DNA from: an uncultured Lachnospiraceae bacterium
Lineage (GTDB): Bacteria; Bacillota; Clostridia; Lachnospirales; Lachnospiraceae
Length of the DNA: 64,000 nt
NCBI GenBank assembly: GCA_905235745.1
Contig: CAJOMN010000014.1
Span: 1 to 64,000 of the forward strand
Direction: 5' to 3'
The notes below the pieces were generated by a model. It was not told where the DNA came from, searched no databases, and was given only the letters and a program-made list of their open reading frames with translations. Shown one piece after another: positions 44,070-53,607 of the stretch. Each line of letters opens with the position of its first letter. The first letter of the stretch is position 1. The position numbers and the translations under genes were made by a program.

Positions 44070-45986
44070 TCAAAACTCGAATATTGCCGCACCGTATGCC
44101 GGAAGCGGATAACCTATCGAATAGTCCCTGCCGTCCCAGCTTATCTTTTGTGCTGTATAGACTCTCTTGCGCACCGATTCGGTATTACCGCCGAACCGTT
44201 TTTCGTCCGATGACAACAGCAGTCTGTACTTCCCGCTTTTGGGAACGCCAACCCGGTAGTCGCCCCGTTCAACAGGCGTAAAGTTCATCACAAACAACAG
44301 GCTCTTATTCTTTTGTCTGTCATAACGGACAAAAGAATAGATGCTCTTGTATGTATCGTCCGCATTTATCCACGAAAAGCCTTCATATTCATGGTCAAGC
44401 TCATACAGGCACGGATAACTGTTGTATATTTTCAGCAGTTCACGAACATAGCTTTGCATTCCGGAATGCAGGTCATCATCGAGAAGCGCCCAGTCGAGCT
44501 CTCTCTCCTCGCTCCATTCCGAATCCTGTGCGAACTCCTGCCCCATGAACAGCAGCTTTTTGCCGGAATGACCGAGCATATACGTATATCCCACGCGGAG
44601 GTTGGCAAACTTATCAACATAATACCCGGGCATCTTGTTCAGCATCGAACATTTCAGATGTACAACCTCATCATGAGACAGCACGAGGATATACTTCTCC
44701 GCCTGATTGTAGCTCATGGCAAAAGTCATTTTATAATGGTTATCTCTCCTGAATACCGGATCAAGCTTCATATAATCACAGAAGTCATGCATCCAGCCCA
44801 TATTCCACTTGAACGTAAATCCCAGACCGTCATTTTCGGGAGCATCGGTAACCTTGGGCCATGCCGTGGACTCCTCGGCTATCATCATAACGCCCGGGAA
44901 CACGCCTTTAATGTATGAATTCAGATGTTTAAAGAACTCTATGGCTTCAAGATTATGGTTGCCGCCGTATTTGTTGGGTATCCACTGTCCGTCCTTCTTG
45001 CCGTAATCAAGATAGAGCATCGATGCGACCGCATCAACCCTCAGCCCGTCTATATGGAATTCCTTCAGCCAGAAGATCGCGTTTGCAATGAGGAAGTTCT
45101 TGACTTCTGATTTTCCGTAGTCGAATATCTTCGTACCCCAGTCGGGATGCTCCCCCTTTTTCGGATCCGCATATTCAAAAAGCGCCTGCCCGTCAAAATC
45201 CGCCAGTCCGTGCGCATCCTTCGGAAAGTGCGCGGGAACCCAGTCAAGAATGACGCCTATGTTGTTCTTGTGGAACTTGTTGACCATATATGCAAAATCT
45301 TCGCTTGATCCGTAACGCGATGTCGGAGCATAATACCCCGTTACCTGATAACCCCATGACCCGTCATACGGATGCTCGGCAATCCCGATAAGCTCAATAT
45401 AGGTATAATGCATATCCAGAAGATAATCCGTCATTCTGTCCGCAAACTCACGATACGTATAGAATCCTTCGTCTTCACGCCCCGGATGCCTCATCCATGA
45501 GCCGATATGACATTCATAAACTGCAATGGGAGATTCATACAGATTTGCCGCAGCTCTTTTTTTCATCCAAACCGAATCTGCCCAGCGGATCTTCGAGATA
45601 TCCGTTGTAACACTTGCAGTTCCGGGACGAAGTTCAGCCTTATTGGCAAAAGGATCTGCCTTATAGAGCCTGCTGCCGCTCTTTGTCGTTATCAGATATT
45701 TGTACAGACAGTCAGGTCCCATACCCGGGATGAATATTTCATATATCCCCGCAGGTTCGAGCCTTGTCATCAGATACTCGTCTTCATTCCATCCGTTATA
45801 CTCGGTTATCAGATGGACTTCTGCCGCATTAGGCGCCCAGACGGCAAAGTATATTCCCTTCCTGCCGCCCTTTACGCACGGATGGGCACCGAGCTTTTTG
45901 TAGATGTCATAATGAGTACCCGTACCGAACAGGTACATATCCATATCCGAGATAAATGGTGTGATCTTTGTCTTAGCTTCCGCCAT
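44070..45986 (-). CDS. glgB: 1,4-alpha-glucan branching enzyme
   Basis: Makes alpha-1,6 branches in glycogen; about 638 residues. An N-terminal CBM48 domain (about 40-130) precedes a GH13 barrel with catalytic Asp in DGLRVDAVASMLYLD, Glu in MMIAEESTAWP and the transition-state Asp in LSHDEVVH, then a C-terminal beta domain. AGGGGG is 7 bases before the ATG at 45986. Other glycogen genes are not nearby. Confidence 0.93.
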   Translation of the reverse strand: MAEAKTKITPFISDMDMYLFGTGTHYDIYKKLGAHPCVKGGRKGIYFAVWAPNAAEVHLITEYNGWNEDEYLMTRLEPAGIYEIFIPGMGPDCLYKYLITTKSGSRLYKADPFANKAELRPGTASVTTDISKIRWADSVWMKKRAAANLYESPIAVYECHIGSWMRHPGREDEGFYTYREFADRMTDYLLDMHYTYIELIGIAEHPYDGSWGYQVTGYYAPTSRYGSSEDFAYMVNKFHKNNIGVILDWVPAHFPKDAHGLADFDGQALFEYADPKKGEHPDWGTKIFDYGKSEVKNFLIANAIFWLKEFHIDGLRVDAVASMLYLDYGKKDGQWIPNKYGGNHNLEAIEFFKHLNSYIKGVFPGVMMIAEESTAWPKVTDAPENDGLGFTFKWNMGWMHDFCDYMKLDPVFRRDNHYKMTFAMSYNQAEKYILVLSHDEVVHLKCSMLNKMPGYYVDKFANLRVGYTYMLGHSGKKLLFMGQEFAQDSEWSEERELDWALLDDDLHSGMQSYVRELLKIYNSYPCLYELDHEYEGFSWINADDTYKSIYSFVRYDRQKNKSLLFVMNFTPVERGDYRVGVPKSGKYRLLLSSDEKRFGGNTESVRKRVYTAQKISWDGRDYSIGYPLPAYGAAIFEF

Positions 45987-46011
45987 TATTACCCCCTTGA
46001 CAAACAATCAT

Positions 46012-49000
46012 CTAATTAAGAAAGTCCTTCTCCCGCAGTACGATATAATCATCATCGTCGTATCTTTTCGCAAGAAGAAAATCCATAAAATGAGCCATAT
46101 TTTTGCGGTCAACGTGATGTATCGCATTATCCACTATTTCTATGACTTCATCCACTGTTACAACGTGATCTATCGTCTGCAGATCACCGATCTTGTTATA
46201 CAGCGCAAGAGTACCCATATCATCGATACTGTATTCAAGCTCTCTTGCGTAACCTTTTGCATATGCAACAAGATCCGAATTCGAAAAATCATCTATGACG
46301 ATCCTGGCGTCGAATACCGTCTTGGTCTCTACGCATCCGTTAAGCAGCGGTTCAAGAGAATCTTTTTCGCCCTCGAACACGACAAGGATATAATCCACGT
46401 CATTTTGCAAAGTTTCCGTAATGGCATTAACGGTAATGGGAGACAGTCCTCCGGCATTTTCGACTATTAATGCTCCGTTACGCAGTTTTTGAAGCGTCAT
46501 GGGGATATTCTTTTTGTTTAACGCCTCTCCGGAGATCTTTGCGACCTTGCCGGAGAACGTGGAGTCTATTGTCTGGATCGCTTTGACTATGTCAATGGCA
46601 AGACTCTTTCGTCCGAAATACTCCGATCCCATGACTATGACATTACCGTGTGACGCTTCCATTTTCATGTCGTCCATAACATCCACGATCTGGGCTTTTA
46701 ACGACTCTATGCCTTCGAACCTGCCGAAGATCGCCATCTCGGTATCATCAAAATCGCGTCGGCTCGTAACATTCTCTTCGAGCTTCATCCACGGGGGATG
46801 ATACGCTTTCTGTGAAGAGTCTTCCTCGGAAGAATAATCATCTTCAATTCCCGCCTCATAACGCATCCTTGCCTCGATCTCTTCCTGCGGTATAGGGCGG
46901 GTCTTGATCATATCGTCAACCTCATCAGGCTGATCTATTGTCTCCAGCTCTTCAACCTCTCCCAGGTCATCCACATTGTAAGGATACTGTATGGGAGCCG
47001 TCAGTCCGTGGCGTACAACCTCCCCGTCGTTATTGATGGGTTTGGGCTCATTTACCTGTAACGGCGCAGATGCCGGTTCGGACTCAGGTTTATTCTCGGG
47101 TTCGGGCACAGGTTTCGGCTCCGGCTCGGGTACAGGTTCCGGTTCGGGTTCAGGTTCCGGCTGCACGATTTCATCTTCCGGAAGATCCGGCTGTTCGACC
47201 TCTTCTATCTCCTCAGTCTCACCGTAATCGACCGTTTCAGGTTCCGGCTCCGGCTTATTCTCCGGTTCCGGTTCTGTCGTTTCGGGAATCTCACCCGTCA
47301 TGCGTTTAACGAGTTCAACGTCTTCCTTTCTTATCTGGGCTATATTTCCTCCGTATTCTTCTTCAAGCGTCAGCTTTCTTCCGGAGGGAAGGACATCGCC
47401 GGTAAGCGGTACATCCGCATCGGGCAGAATATCCGGAATGCTTTCCGTAATGGATGTGGTCGCGGGGCCATTGATCTTCGCACCCGATTCCGTTCTCTTG
47501 ACACTTTCCCTTTCAAATACAGGCGAAGGTATTGTTGTTCTCGTAACAACACCCTTTTTATCATCTTTGATTATCTCTTCGGTAACCTTGTCGTCTTCCT
47601 TTACCGGCTCTGTATCTTCATTCGTGCTCTCTTGTGTTTCTTCTTCGGATGGCTGCCCGGACTGCACCGCATCCCCGATCCCGGGAATTACTCCGACAAG
47701 CTGTGCCATTATATCCTGTGTCTGTTCCTTGGTCTTGTTGAGGATCTGCTGTTTGCGCTGCTCTTCGCCGTTCTTCTTCTTTTCCTCCCAGTCTTTCATG
47801 AAGTCGCTCAGATCGATCTGACCCGGAACCTGTTCATCCTCCGGGTTTGCCGGCTCCTGTGTCTGCCGGGGCTCCTCAACGACGGCCGGCCGGGGCTCTT
47901 CATGAGCCGTCTCCTGATGCTGTTCATATGCCGGTTGCTCATATACAGGCTGTTCGTATGCAGGTTGTTCATATGCAGGCTGCTGATACGACGGCTGTTC
48001 GTATGCAGGCTGTTCATATACAGGCTGCTGATACGCAGGCTGTTCATATGCTGGCTGCTGATACACAGGCTGCTGATATGCAGGCTGTTCGTATGCAGGC
48101 TGCTGATACGACGGCTGTTCGTATACAGGCTGCTCATACACCGGACCTGCCTGATTGAGCTGCTGTATAAACTGTTCCTGGGACTGATCGTACAGCTGTG
48201 ATGTCACTCCGTAGTAAGGAGTCGGTACAACGTTCTGCTCCTTGGCATAGAATTCTTCCATATTCCTGGCAAGCTCTTCCTGGAGATTAATTGTTGAATA
48301 CTTGTCATTACTATATGGAGCGATCTCGATATCCGATGTCTGATTAAAACTGTCGCTTGCCGTCTGCGGAGTACTGGCAGGCATAGGATCGCCGGTTTCG
48401 GGAACGTTCCCTTTCGTATCCGGAAGAATACTACCCGTATCATCGCCCATGGGGGCTGTCTCGTAAGGACTTGCGCCTTTTGCATACATCGACATGGACT
48501 GCGTTTCATATATATGAACCGTCTCCTCGGTCTCGCCGGTCGGAATCTTCGGAGCATCATATACTCCGTCATATTTCTGCTGCTGTTCCTTCGTAAGCGG
48601 CGAATGCTGCATCTTCAGTTCAAGGGCTTTCCTGACATACGGTCCGTCCCCGAACCACAATGCAAGCTCGTCACAGGTTTCCACACATTTGGTCTCCTGA
48701 CCGTCCTTGTGATACAAAAGTGCCAGCTCATATGCCCATTTTTCGGTATATTCGGCACGCTTGAACTCCTCAAGAAGAGATATCTTCTCCTCAAGAGGCA
48801 CATCCTGGGCATCATAGATCTTATATAACAGAACATATCTGTTTGTATCGTGGGGTTTTAAGTGAACGTACTCCCTGTAGTAATCGATCGCATCCTGAAT
48901 CTCATCAAGCTTTATCGCAAGTTCACAGAGAGCGTATACGACATTTGCCCTGTCGGGATATCTTTCATAGGCCAGGAGCAGAATGTCTCTGGCTTCAGAA

Positions 49001-49167
49001 TAGTGCTTCGTAACTTTATATATTTCACTGACCGTACACAGCATGGAAAAACTTTTGACTCTTCTCCAGTCTATTGTATCGGCTATATCCATCGCTTCCT
49101 GGAAACGATGTTCTTTTATCAATGATTTTATCTGGTCGGCACAGACCTGATATTCGTACTTATCCAA
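46012..49167 (-). CDS. TPR protein with a 15-unit PxYxQ repeat and AAA-like C-terminal domain
   Basis: A 1051-residue mosaic. Residues 1-195 are TPR helices; about 342-416 is an array of fifteen 5-residue units (P-A/V/S-Y-E/Q-Q); about 610-720 is rich in E-P (including PEPEPEP); the last 270 residues look like an AAA/CbbX-type domain with a degenerate Walker A (GSEYFGRKS), a possible Walker B (ALIVENAGG) and sensor-like segments. No membrane helix. The function is unknown; a scaffold that binds a partner with its AAA-like domain is a guess. It has its own promoter and precedes glgB by 25 bases. Confidence 0.72.
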   Translation of the reverse strand: MDKYEYQVCADQIKSLIKEHRFQEAMDIADTIDWRRVKSFSMLCTVSEIYKVTKHYSEARDILLLAYERYPDRANVVYALCELAIKLDEIQDAIDYYREYVHLKPHDTNRYVLLYKIYDAQDVPLEEKISLLEEFKRAEYTEKWAYELALLYHKDGQETKCVETCDELALWFGDGPYVRKALELKMQHSPLTKEQQQKYDGVYDAPKIPTGETEETVHIYETQSMSMYAKGASPYETAPMGDDTGSILPDTKGNVPETGDPMPASTPQTASDSFNQTSDIEIAPYSNDKYSTINLQEELARNMEEFYAKEQNVVPTPYYGVTSQLYDQSQEQFIQQLNQAGPVYEQPVYEQPSYQQPAYEQPAYQQPVYQQPAYEQPAYQQPVYEQPAYEQPSYQQPAYEQPAYEQPVYEQPAYEQHQETAHEEPRPAVVEEPRQTQEPANPEDEQVPGQIDLSDFMKDWEEKKKNGEEQRKQQILNKTKEQTQDIMAQLVGVIPGIGDAVQSGQPSEEETQESTNEDTEPVKEDDKVTEEIIKDDKKGVVTRTTIPSPVFERESVKRTESGAKINGPATTSITESIPDILPDADVPLTGDVLPSGRKLTLEEEYGGNIAQIRKEDVELVKRMTGEIPETTEPEPENKPEPEPETVDYGETEEIEEVEQPDLPEDEIVQPEPEPEPEPVPEPEPKPVPEPENKPESEPASAPLQVNEPKPINNDGEVVRHGLTAPIQYPYNVDDLGEVEELETIDQPDEVDDMIKTRPIPQEEIEARMRYEAGIEDDYSSEEDSSQKAYHPPWMKLEENVTSRRDFDDTEMAIFGRFEGIESLKAQIVDVMDDMKMEASHGNVIVMGSEYFGRKSLAIDIVKAIQTIDSTFSGKVAKISGEALNKKNIPMTLQKLRNGALIVENAGGLSPITVNAITETLQNDVDYILVVFEGEKDSLEPLLNGCVETKTVFDARIVIDDFSNSDLVAYAKGYARELEYSIDDMGTLALYNKIGDLQTIDHVVTVDEVIEIVDNAIHHVDRKNMAHFMDFLLAKRYDDDDYIVLREKDFLN
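47920..48144. repeat. Coding tandem repeat, 15 units of 15 bp
   Basis: Exactly 225 bp of imperfect 15-bp units inside the TPR/AAA-like gene, encoding P-[AVS]-Y-[EQ]-Q. The unit length keeps the frame, so copy number can change by slippage without inactivating the gene. Confidence 0.9.
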
Positions 49168-49209
49168 AACAAAAACTCCCTAAGCACAACAAATGCCCAT
49201 TATTCCGCT

Positions 49210-49238
49210 ATTTTAACATAGAGATTGTGCTATGTCAA
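49210..49238 (-). promoter_or_regulatory. Sigma-A promoter of the TPR/AAA-like gene, with inverted repeat
   Basis: TTGACA (49233-49238), 17-base spacer, TAAAAT (49210-49215). Arms CTATGT and ACATAG form an inverted repeat across the spacer and both boxes, a possible repressor site. The -35 box abuts the ksgA stop codon. Confidence 0.7.
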
Positions 49239-50087
49239 AACATTGGAAAGGGCTGCAAATTGCTGTAAATTCAGGGCTTCTCCCCTGATCTTTTCGGAAA
49301 TATCAAGCCCGGCTAAGGCATTTTCAATATCTTCCCTGGAATAGTCAAGTCCATCATAGTTCGTGACCGCGTTTACAAGAGTCTTTCTCCTCTGATTGAA
49401 CGCGGCGCGTATGAGCGCAAACATAAGCTTTTCGTCTGCCACCTCCACATCGGGGCTTTTGCGGATAGACAGCCTTATGACCGATGATCCGACCTTGGGA
49501 CGCGGCATGAAGCAGTTCGGCGGAACATTTGCCGCCAGATAGATGTCGGCATAATACTGCACGGCAAGTGACAACGCTCCGTAATCCTTCCCTCCCGGCT
49601 GCGCCTGCATGCGCTGTGCGACCTCCTTCTGAACCATTATGGTGATAGCGGATACGGGAAGACGGCTCTCGAGAAGACTCATTACTATAGGCGTTGTAAT
49701 ATAATACGGGAGATTGGCGACTATCTTGACATCCATTCCCGTCAGTTCTTCCCTTATTATCTTCTCAAGATCCGTTTTCATCACATCCGCATTGATGATC
49801 TTAACATTGTCATATTCTGACAGTGTTTCGTCTAATATCGGGATCAGTTCCCTGTCTATCTCGATCGCGACAACCTTTGAAGCGGCCTCACACAGACGCT
49901 GCGTCATTGTTCCGATCCCCGGACCTATCTCGATAACGCCGTCGCTTTCTTCTATAAGCGCAGCATCGACTATCTTATCAAGGACATGTTCATCTACAAG
50001 AAAATTCTGTCCCAGTCTCTTATGAAAAGAAAATCCGTATTTATTGATAATATTTGCCGTGCTCTTGGCATTTCCCAGTTCCGCCAT
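49230..50087 (-). CDS. rsmA: 16S rRNA (adenine1518/1519-N6)-dimethyltransferase RsmA/KsgA
   Basis: Dimethylates two adjacent adenines in the 3' hairpin of 16S rRNA during small-subunit maturation; 285 residues. SAM motif VIEIGPGIGTMTQRL, catalytic NLPYYITTP and the C-terminal FNQRRKTLVNA block are present. Its ATG overlaps the tatD stop by one base (TAATG). Confidence 0.93.
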   Translation of the reverse strand: MAELGNAKSTANIINKYGFSFHKRLGQNFLVDEHVLDKIVDAALIEESDGVIEIGPGIGTMTQRLCEAASKVVAIEIDRELIPILDETLSEYDNVKIINADVMKTDLEKIIREELTGMDVKIVANLPYYITTPIVMSLLESRLPVSAITIMVQKEVAQRMQAQPGGKDYGALSLAVQYYADIYLAANVPPNCFMPRPKVGSSVIRLSIRKSPDVEVADEKLMFALIRAAFNQRRKTLVNAVTNYDGLDYSREDIENALAGLDISEKIRGEALNLQQFAALSNVLT

Positions 50088-50851
50088 TACTTTCCGAATA
50101 ACCTCACCGCATTATTATATGTAGCCTCTTCAACTTCCTCCGCCGAAATCCCCTTTATATCCGCGATCTGCCGGATAATATATGGGAGATATTCCGACGA
50201 GTTCCTCTTTCCCCTGTTCGGAACCGGCGCCATGTACGGGGAATCCGTTTCGGTCATGATCCGGTCAAGAGGTGTGTATTCCACCACCTCCTTGAGTCTG
50301 CGGCCGTTCTTGAACGTGACCACGCCTCCTACGCCTATATAAAACCCCATATCAAGAAACAAACGGGCTGTTTCGGTGCTGTATGAGAAGCAGTGAATGA
50401 TCCCTCCGACCCTGTCGGCGCATTCCGCCTTTGCGATATCATATGTATCCTTTGCCGCTTCCCGCGAATGTATGATCACGGGAAGACTGACATCAAGCGC
50501 AAGTTCTATCTGCCTGGCGAACCATTTCTTCTGAATATCACGCTCAGGTTCATTCCAATAATAGTCGAGTCCTATCTCACCGATCGCGACTACATCTTTA
50601 TCCTTCGTATATTCTTTAAGGCAATCCATATCTTCTTCCGTAAGATCCCTGCAGTCTTCCGGATGTACTCCGACGGCAGCCAGAAATTCGGGATACTTGT
50701 GTGCCAGTTCAACGCTTGTTCTGCTTGATTCCATTGACGCGCCTACATTCACAAAACGGGTCACGCCCGCTTCCATCGCGGACCGTATGGCATCTTCCCT
50801 GTCGGCATCAAACGCCTTATCATCAAAATGTGTATGTGTTTCGTAGATCAT
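50087..50851 (-). CDS. TatD family metal-dependent hydrolase
   Basis: A 254-residue amidohydrolase-fold nuclease. Metal ligands are visible in YETHTHFDDKAF (HxH), GEIGLDYY (Glu), IHSREA and HCFSYS (His) and ETDSPY (Asp). TatD acts as a 3'-5' exonuclease or DNase. It is commonly beside ksgA in Firmicutes, as here. Confidence 0.92.
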   Translation of the reverse strand: MIYETHTHFDDKAFDADREDAIRSAMEAGVTRFVNVGASMESSRTSVELAHKYPEFLAAVGVHPEDCRDLTEEDMDCLKEYTKDKDVVAIGEIGLDYYWNEPERDIQKKWFARQIELALDVSLPVIIHSREAAKDTYDIAKAECADRVGGIIHCFSYSTETARLFLDMGFYIGVGGVVTFKNGRRLKEVVEYTPLDRIMTETDSPYMAPVPNRGKRNSSEYLPYIIRQIADIKGISAEEVEEATYNNAVRLFGK

Positions 50852-50906
50852 TCATTTCTCCGGTCTTACAGAAATAATAATATGTTGATTTTCCGCTAAA
50901 AAGTCC

Positions 50907-50935
50907 TTGCATTTCAAAAAACATTATAATATAAT
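50907..50935 (+). promoter_or_regulatory. Sigma-A promoter for tRNA-Lys/tRNA-Pro
   Basis: TTGCAT (50907-50912), 17-base spacer, TATAAT (50930-50935), 23 bases before tRNA-Lys. Confidence 0.75.
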
Positions 50936-50958
50936 AGCACTTGCGTTACAATTCGGAT

Positions 50959-51031
50959 GCGCGCTTAGCTCAGTTGGTAGAGCACCTGACTCTTAATCAG
51001 GGTGTCCAGGGTTCGAGCCCCTGATCGCGCA
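50959..51031 (+). tRNA. tRNA-Lys (anticodon CTT)
   Basis: Cloverleaf with anticodon stem CCTGA/TCAGG, loop CTCTTAA (CTT), T arm CAGGGTTCGAGCCCCTG. The acceptor stem GCGCGCT/ATCGCGC has one C-U mismatch at pair 6-67. CCA is not encoded. Confidence 0.92.
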
Positions 51032-51091
51032 CTAAGGCCTCAGTTTTGCGATAGTGCGGAATTGGGGTTTTATTTGTCAGAATATATACAT

Positions 51092-51165
51092 CGGGGCGTG
51101 GCTCAGTTTGGTAGAGCGCCACGTTCGGGACGTGGAGGCCGCAGGTTCAAATCCTGTCGCCCCGA
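51092..51165 (+). tRNA. tRNA-Pro (anticodon CGG)
   Basis: Cloverleaf with acceptor CGGGGCG/CGCCCCG, anticodon stem CCACG/CGTGG, loop TTCGGGA (CGG), T loop TTCAAAT. CCA not encoded. It lies 60 bases after tRNA-Lys, probably in one transcript; no clear terminator follows. Confidence 0.93.
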
Positions 51166-51265
51166 TTCTTTTATCTCAGTTCTAACTATTTTCTAGCTTT
51201 TTCCGTTTATTGCCGTGTTAATCATTTTATCATGGAATATTTCTCATAAACCAATATATAAATAT

Positions 51266-51352
51266 ATGGTGGAATGGTATAAAGCATATTCACAGATGCA
51301 GTCTGAGTTTGAAATTGTCTCTCCGGATGGGGAAAGAAACGAGGAAATATAA
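51266..51352 (+). CDS. Possible 28-residue ORF or gene remnant coupled to the MATE gene
   Basis: An open frame, starting ATGGTGGAATGG and ending TAATG with the MATE start codon. An in-frame GTG at 51215 would extend it. There is no convincing ribosome site and no recognisable similarity, so it may be a leader peptide or the 3' remnant of a lost gene. Confidence 0.25.
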   Translation: MVEWYKAYSQMQSEFEIVSPDGERNEEI

Positions 51353-53109
51353 TGACAAACACAAAGGACAATACATGGTTAATAGTAAGAAAGGCCTATT
51401 TAAAGCTTCTCCCTGTTCAGATTCTGGGGATAGTAGTTGCTGCAATAAACGGATTTATTGATAGTCTTATTACAAGCAGATTCCTCGGAACCGATGCACT
51501 GGCTGCCATAGGCTTTTTTGGACCTGTTGCAACTATTATAGGGATTACATGGGTGCTGACCACGGGAATCCAGATTTTGTGTTCTCAGGCAATAGGAAGC
51601 GGCGATAAGGATAAGGTAATATCACTTTATTCAACGGGATTTTTTGTGCTGTCTGTCTTCAGTATTTTCGTAACGGTAATATGCCTCGTTTTTCATAATA
51701 ACCTCGCCTTTTTGCTTGGAGGACGGGGCGATGTTGCGGATATGCTCTCCCGGTACATCATGGGTTATGCTCCGGGTATTACAGGGCAGGTTTTATCGGG
51801 AGTTTTGATGGTGTTTTTACCGTTTAACAATGATACCAGACGCTCCTATATAGGAATAGGAACGCTGATAGTATCCAATCTTCTTATGGATTTACTGAAT
51901 GTGCTTGTCTTACAGTGGGGCTGTTTTGGAATGGGTCTTGCCACAACAGTAAGTTACCTTTTATCAAGTGCAGTAATGCTAACAGGCTTTATTGGCACAA
52001 ACAAAACAATACACTTAAGCTTTTCCGATCTCTCCTATGCTTTTATTCCTCATGCCGCATACCTGGGTCTTCCTAATCTTATGTTCGCACTTGGATGTAC
52101 GGCAAAGGGATATATTATCAACATCGCTCTTATGAAAAATGTAGGTGATGCAGCTGTTGCGGTAATGAACATACAAAATAATATTATAGCAATTCTTGGC
52201 GCCGTGCCGATGGGATGCGCAGGAGCACTTCTAACACTTGCAAGTCTTTACTATGGTGATGAGGACAGGAGGTCACTTGTAATAGTAACAAAGCTTGCAG
52301 GACGTATAGGACTTATCTTATCTGCAACAATATCTGTGCTCCTTATGCTTGGTGCATCTGTAATTCCCAGTCTGTTTTTCTCACATGGGGATGAGGCATG
52401 GGGCATTGCACAAAGAATGCTCATCCTTTTCCCAAACTGGCTGGTTCTGAATCTTTTGTTCAATATTATCATGAAGATATATCAGTGTCAGGAGAAGATG
52501 CTTCTCGTAAACGCTCTGACCTTTGCAGAAAATGTGGTGATTGCAATCATAGCCGCAACGCTTACTGTATATATTGGTGCAGATGGTGTTTGGATTTCCT
52601 TTTCACTTTGTGAAACATTATTCCTCATTGTGGTCATGATCTCTGTATTTATGAATTCTCATAAAGTCACGTTTTCGCTTGAAGACTGGATGAAGCTTTC
52701 GGATGATTTTGGAGCAGGGGAAAATGATTATATGGAGTTTTCGCTTCGTTCGATGGATGAAGTCATAAACATTTCCGAGCAGGTGGTTGAATTCTGCAAA
52801 GCAAAAGGACTTGATAAAAAGAGAAGTATGATGGCAGGGCTTGCCATTGAAGAAATGGCAGGTAATGTTGTGGAGCATGGATTTAATGACTCCAAAAAGC
52901 ATTCTATAGATGTACGAATTGTTACAGAAGATAATCTGACAATCCGCGTTCGGGATGACTGCCGGGAGTTTGATCCTCAAAAATATCTTGAACAATTTAG
53001 TCAGGAGGATCCGACTAAAAACATAGGACTTAAAATAATAACCAGCATGGCAAAGGAAGTCAGCTATCAGAATAATGCAGGGATTAACACACTACTTATA
53101 AAAGCCTAG
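51352..53109 (+). CDS. MATE-family transporter fused to a C-terminal HATPase (RsbW-like) domain
   Basis: A 585-residue protein. Residues 1-445 have twelve membrane helices of the MATE/MviN superfamily (NGFIDSLITSRFLGTDALAAIG). Residues about 455-585 are a GHKL ATPase of the anti-sigma/serine-kinase type, with N box LAIEEMAGNVVEHGF, G1 VRDDCREFDP and G2 NIGLKIITSM. GAGGAAATATA precedes the ATG. The gene is clearly more A+T-rich than its neighbours and is alone on the plus strand between minus operons, which suggests acquisition. The fusion implies transport linked to a phosphorelay or to a partner-switching signal; substrate unknown. Confidence 0.85.
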   Translation: MTNTKDNTWLIVRKAYLKLLPVQILGIVVAAINGFIDSLITSRFLGTDALAAIGFFGPVATIIGITWVLTTGIQILCSQAIGSGDKDKVISLYSTGFFVLSVFSIFVTVICLVFHNNLAFLLGGRGDVADMLSRYIMGYAPGITGQVLSGVLMVFLPFNNDTRRSYIGIGTLIVSNLLMDLLNVLVLQWGCFGMGLATTVSYLLSSAVMLTGFIGTNKTIHLSFSDLSYAFIPHAAYLGLPNLMFALGCTAKGYIINIALMKNVGDAAVAVMNIQNNIIAILGAVPMGCAGALLTLASLYYGDEDRRSLVIVTKLAGRIGLILSATISVLLMLGASVIPSLFFSHGDEAWGIAQRMLILFPNWLVLNLLFNIIMKIYQCQEKMLLVNALTFAENVVIAIIAATLTVYIGADGVWISFSLCETLFLIVVMISVFMNSHKVTFSLEDWMKLSDDFGAGENDYMEFSLRSMDEVINISEQVVEFCKAKGLDKKRSMMAGLAIEEMAGNVVEHGFNDSKKHSIDVRIVTEDNLTIRVRDDCREFDPQKYLEQFSQEDPTKNIGLKIITSMAKEVSYQNNAGINTLLIKA

Positions 53110-53126
53110 TCAATAAGGAGGCTATA

Positions 53127-53600
53127 TCAGTTCAAAATATATTCCATCTGAGTCTCTTTAGGTTTCATACCCATTGTTTTATAGAAAGCAAGCGCACCGT
53201 CATTTCCTTCCCACACATTAAGCGTCAGCTCATAACATCCGAGACGTTTTGCTTCGGATTTGACATGCTCAAACAATGCGGTCGCTATATGCTGTCCCCT
53301 TACCGCTTCATCGACGCATATATCGTCGATATACAGCAGCTTTCTCGGTATCATCGTACTTGTAAAAGGGGGGCTTTGTAACTGGCAGAACGCATAGCCC
53401 GTTACATGATCATCTTCGTCAACAGCAACGTATACCGGTCTTTCATCGTCAAGAAACATCTCTACCAGCTCTTCGCGGCTGTATTTAGTCGTACCGGATA
53501 TGAACAGATCGGGGCGGATCGCGGCATGGACTTCAAGCACCTGGGACAAGAGTCTCAGCACGTCCGGAATATCCTTATCAGCAGCTCTTCTGATATTCAT
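53127..53600 (-). CDS. GNAT family N-acetyltransferase
   Basis: A 157-residue single-domain acetyltransferase. The acetyl-CoA loop corresponds to YIDDICVDEAVRGQHIATALFEHV and the C-terminal GALAFYKTMGMKP motif. The substrate is unknown. Its ATG is 7 bases after the SDR gene stop, so it is the last gene of the ZorAB-like operon. Confidence 0.88.
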   Translation of the reverse strand: MNIRRAADKDIPDVLRLLSQVLEVHAAIRPDLFISGTTKYSREELVEMFLDDERPVYVAVDEDDHVTGYAFCQLQSPPFTSTMIPRKLLYIDDICVDEAVRGQHIATALFEHVKSEAKRLGCYELTLNVWEGNDGALAFYKTMGMKPKETQMEYILN

Positions 53601-53607
53601 GTCCGGA

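Noticed and set aside
47920-48144. CRISPR-like tandem array
   Set aside because: Units are 15 bp with no unique spacers and they keep one reading frame inside a long gene, so it is a coding repeat.
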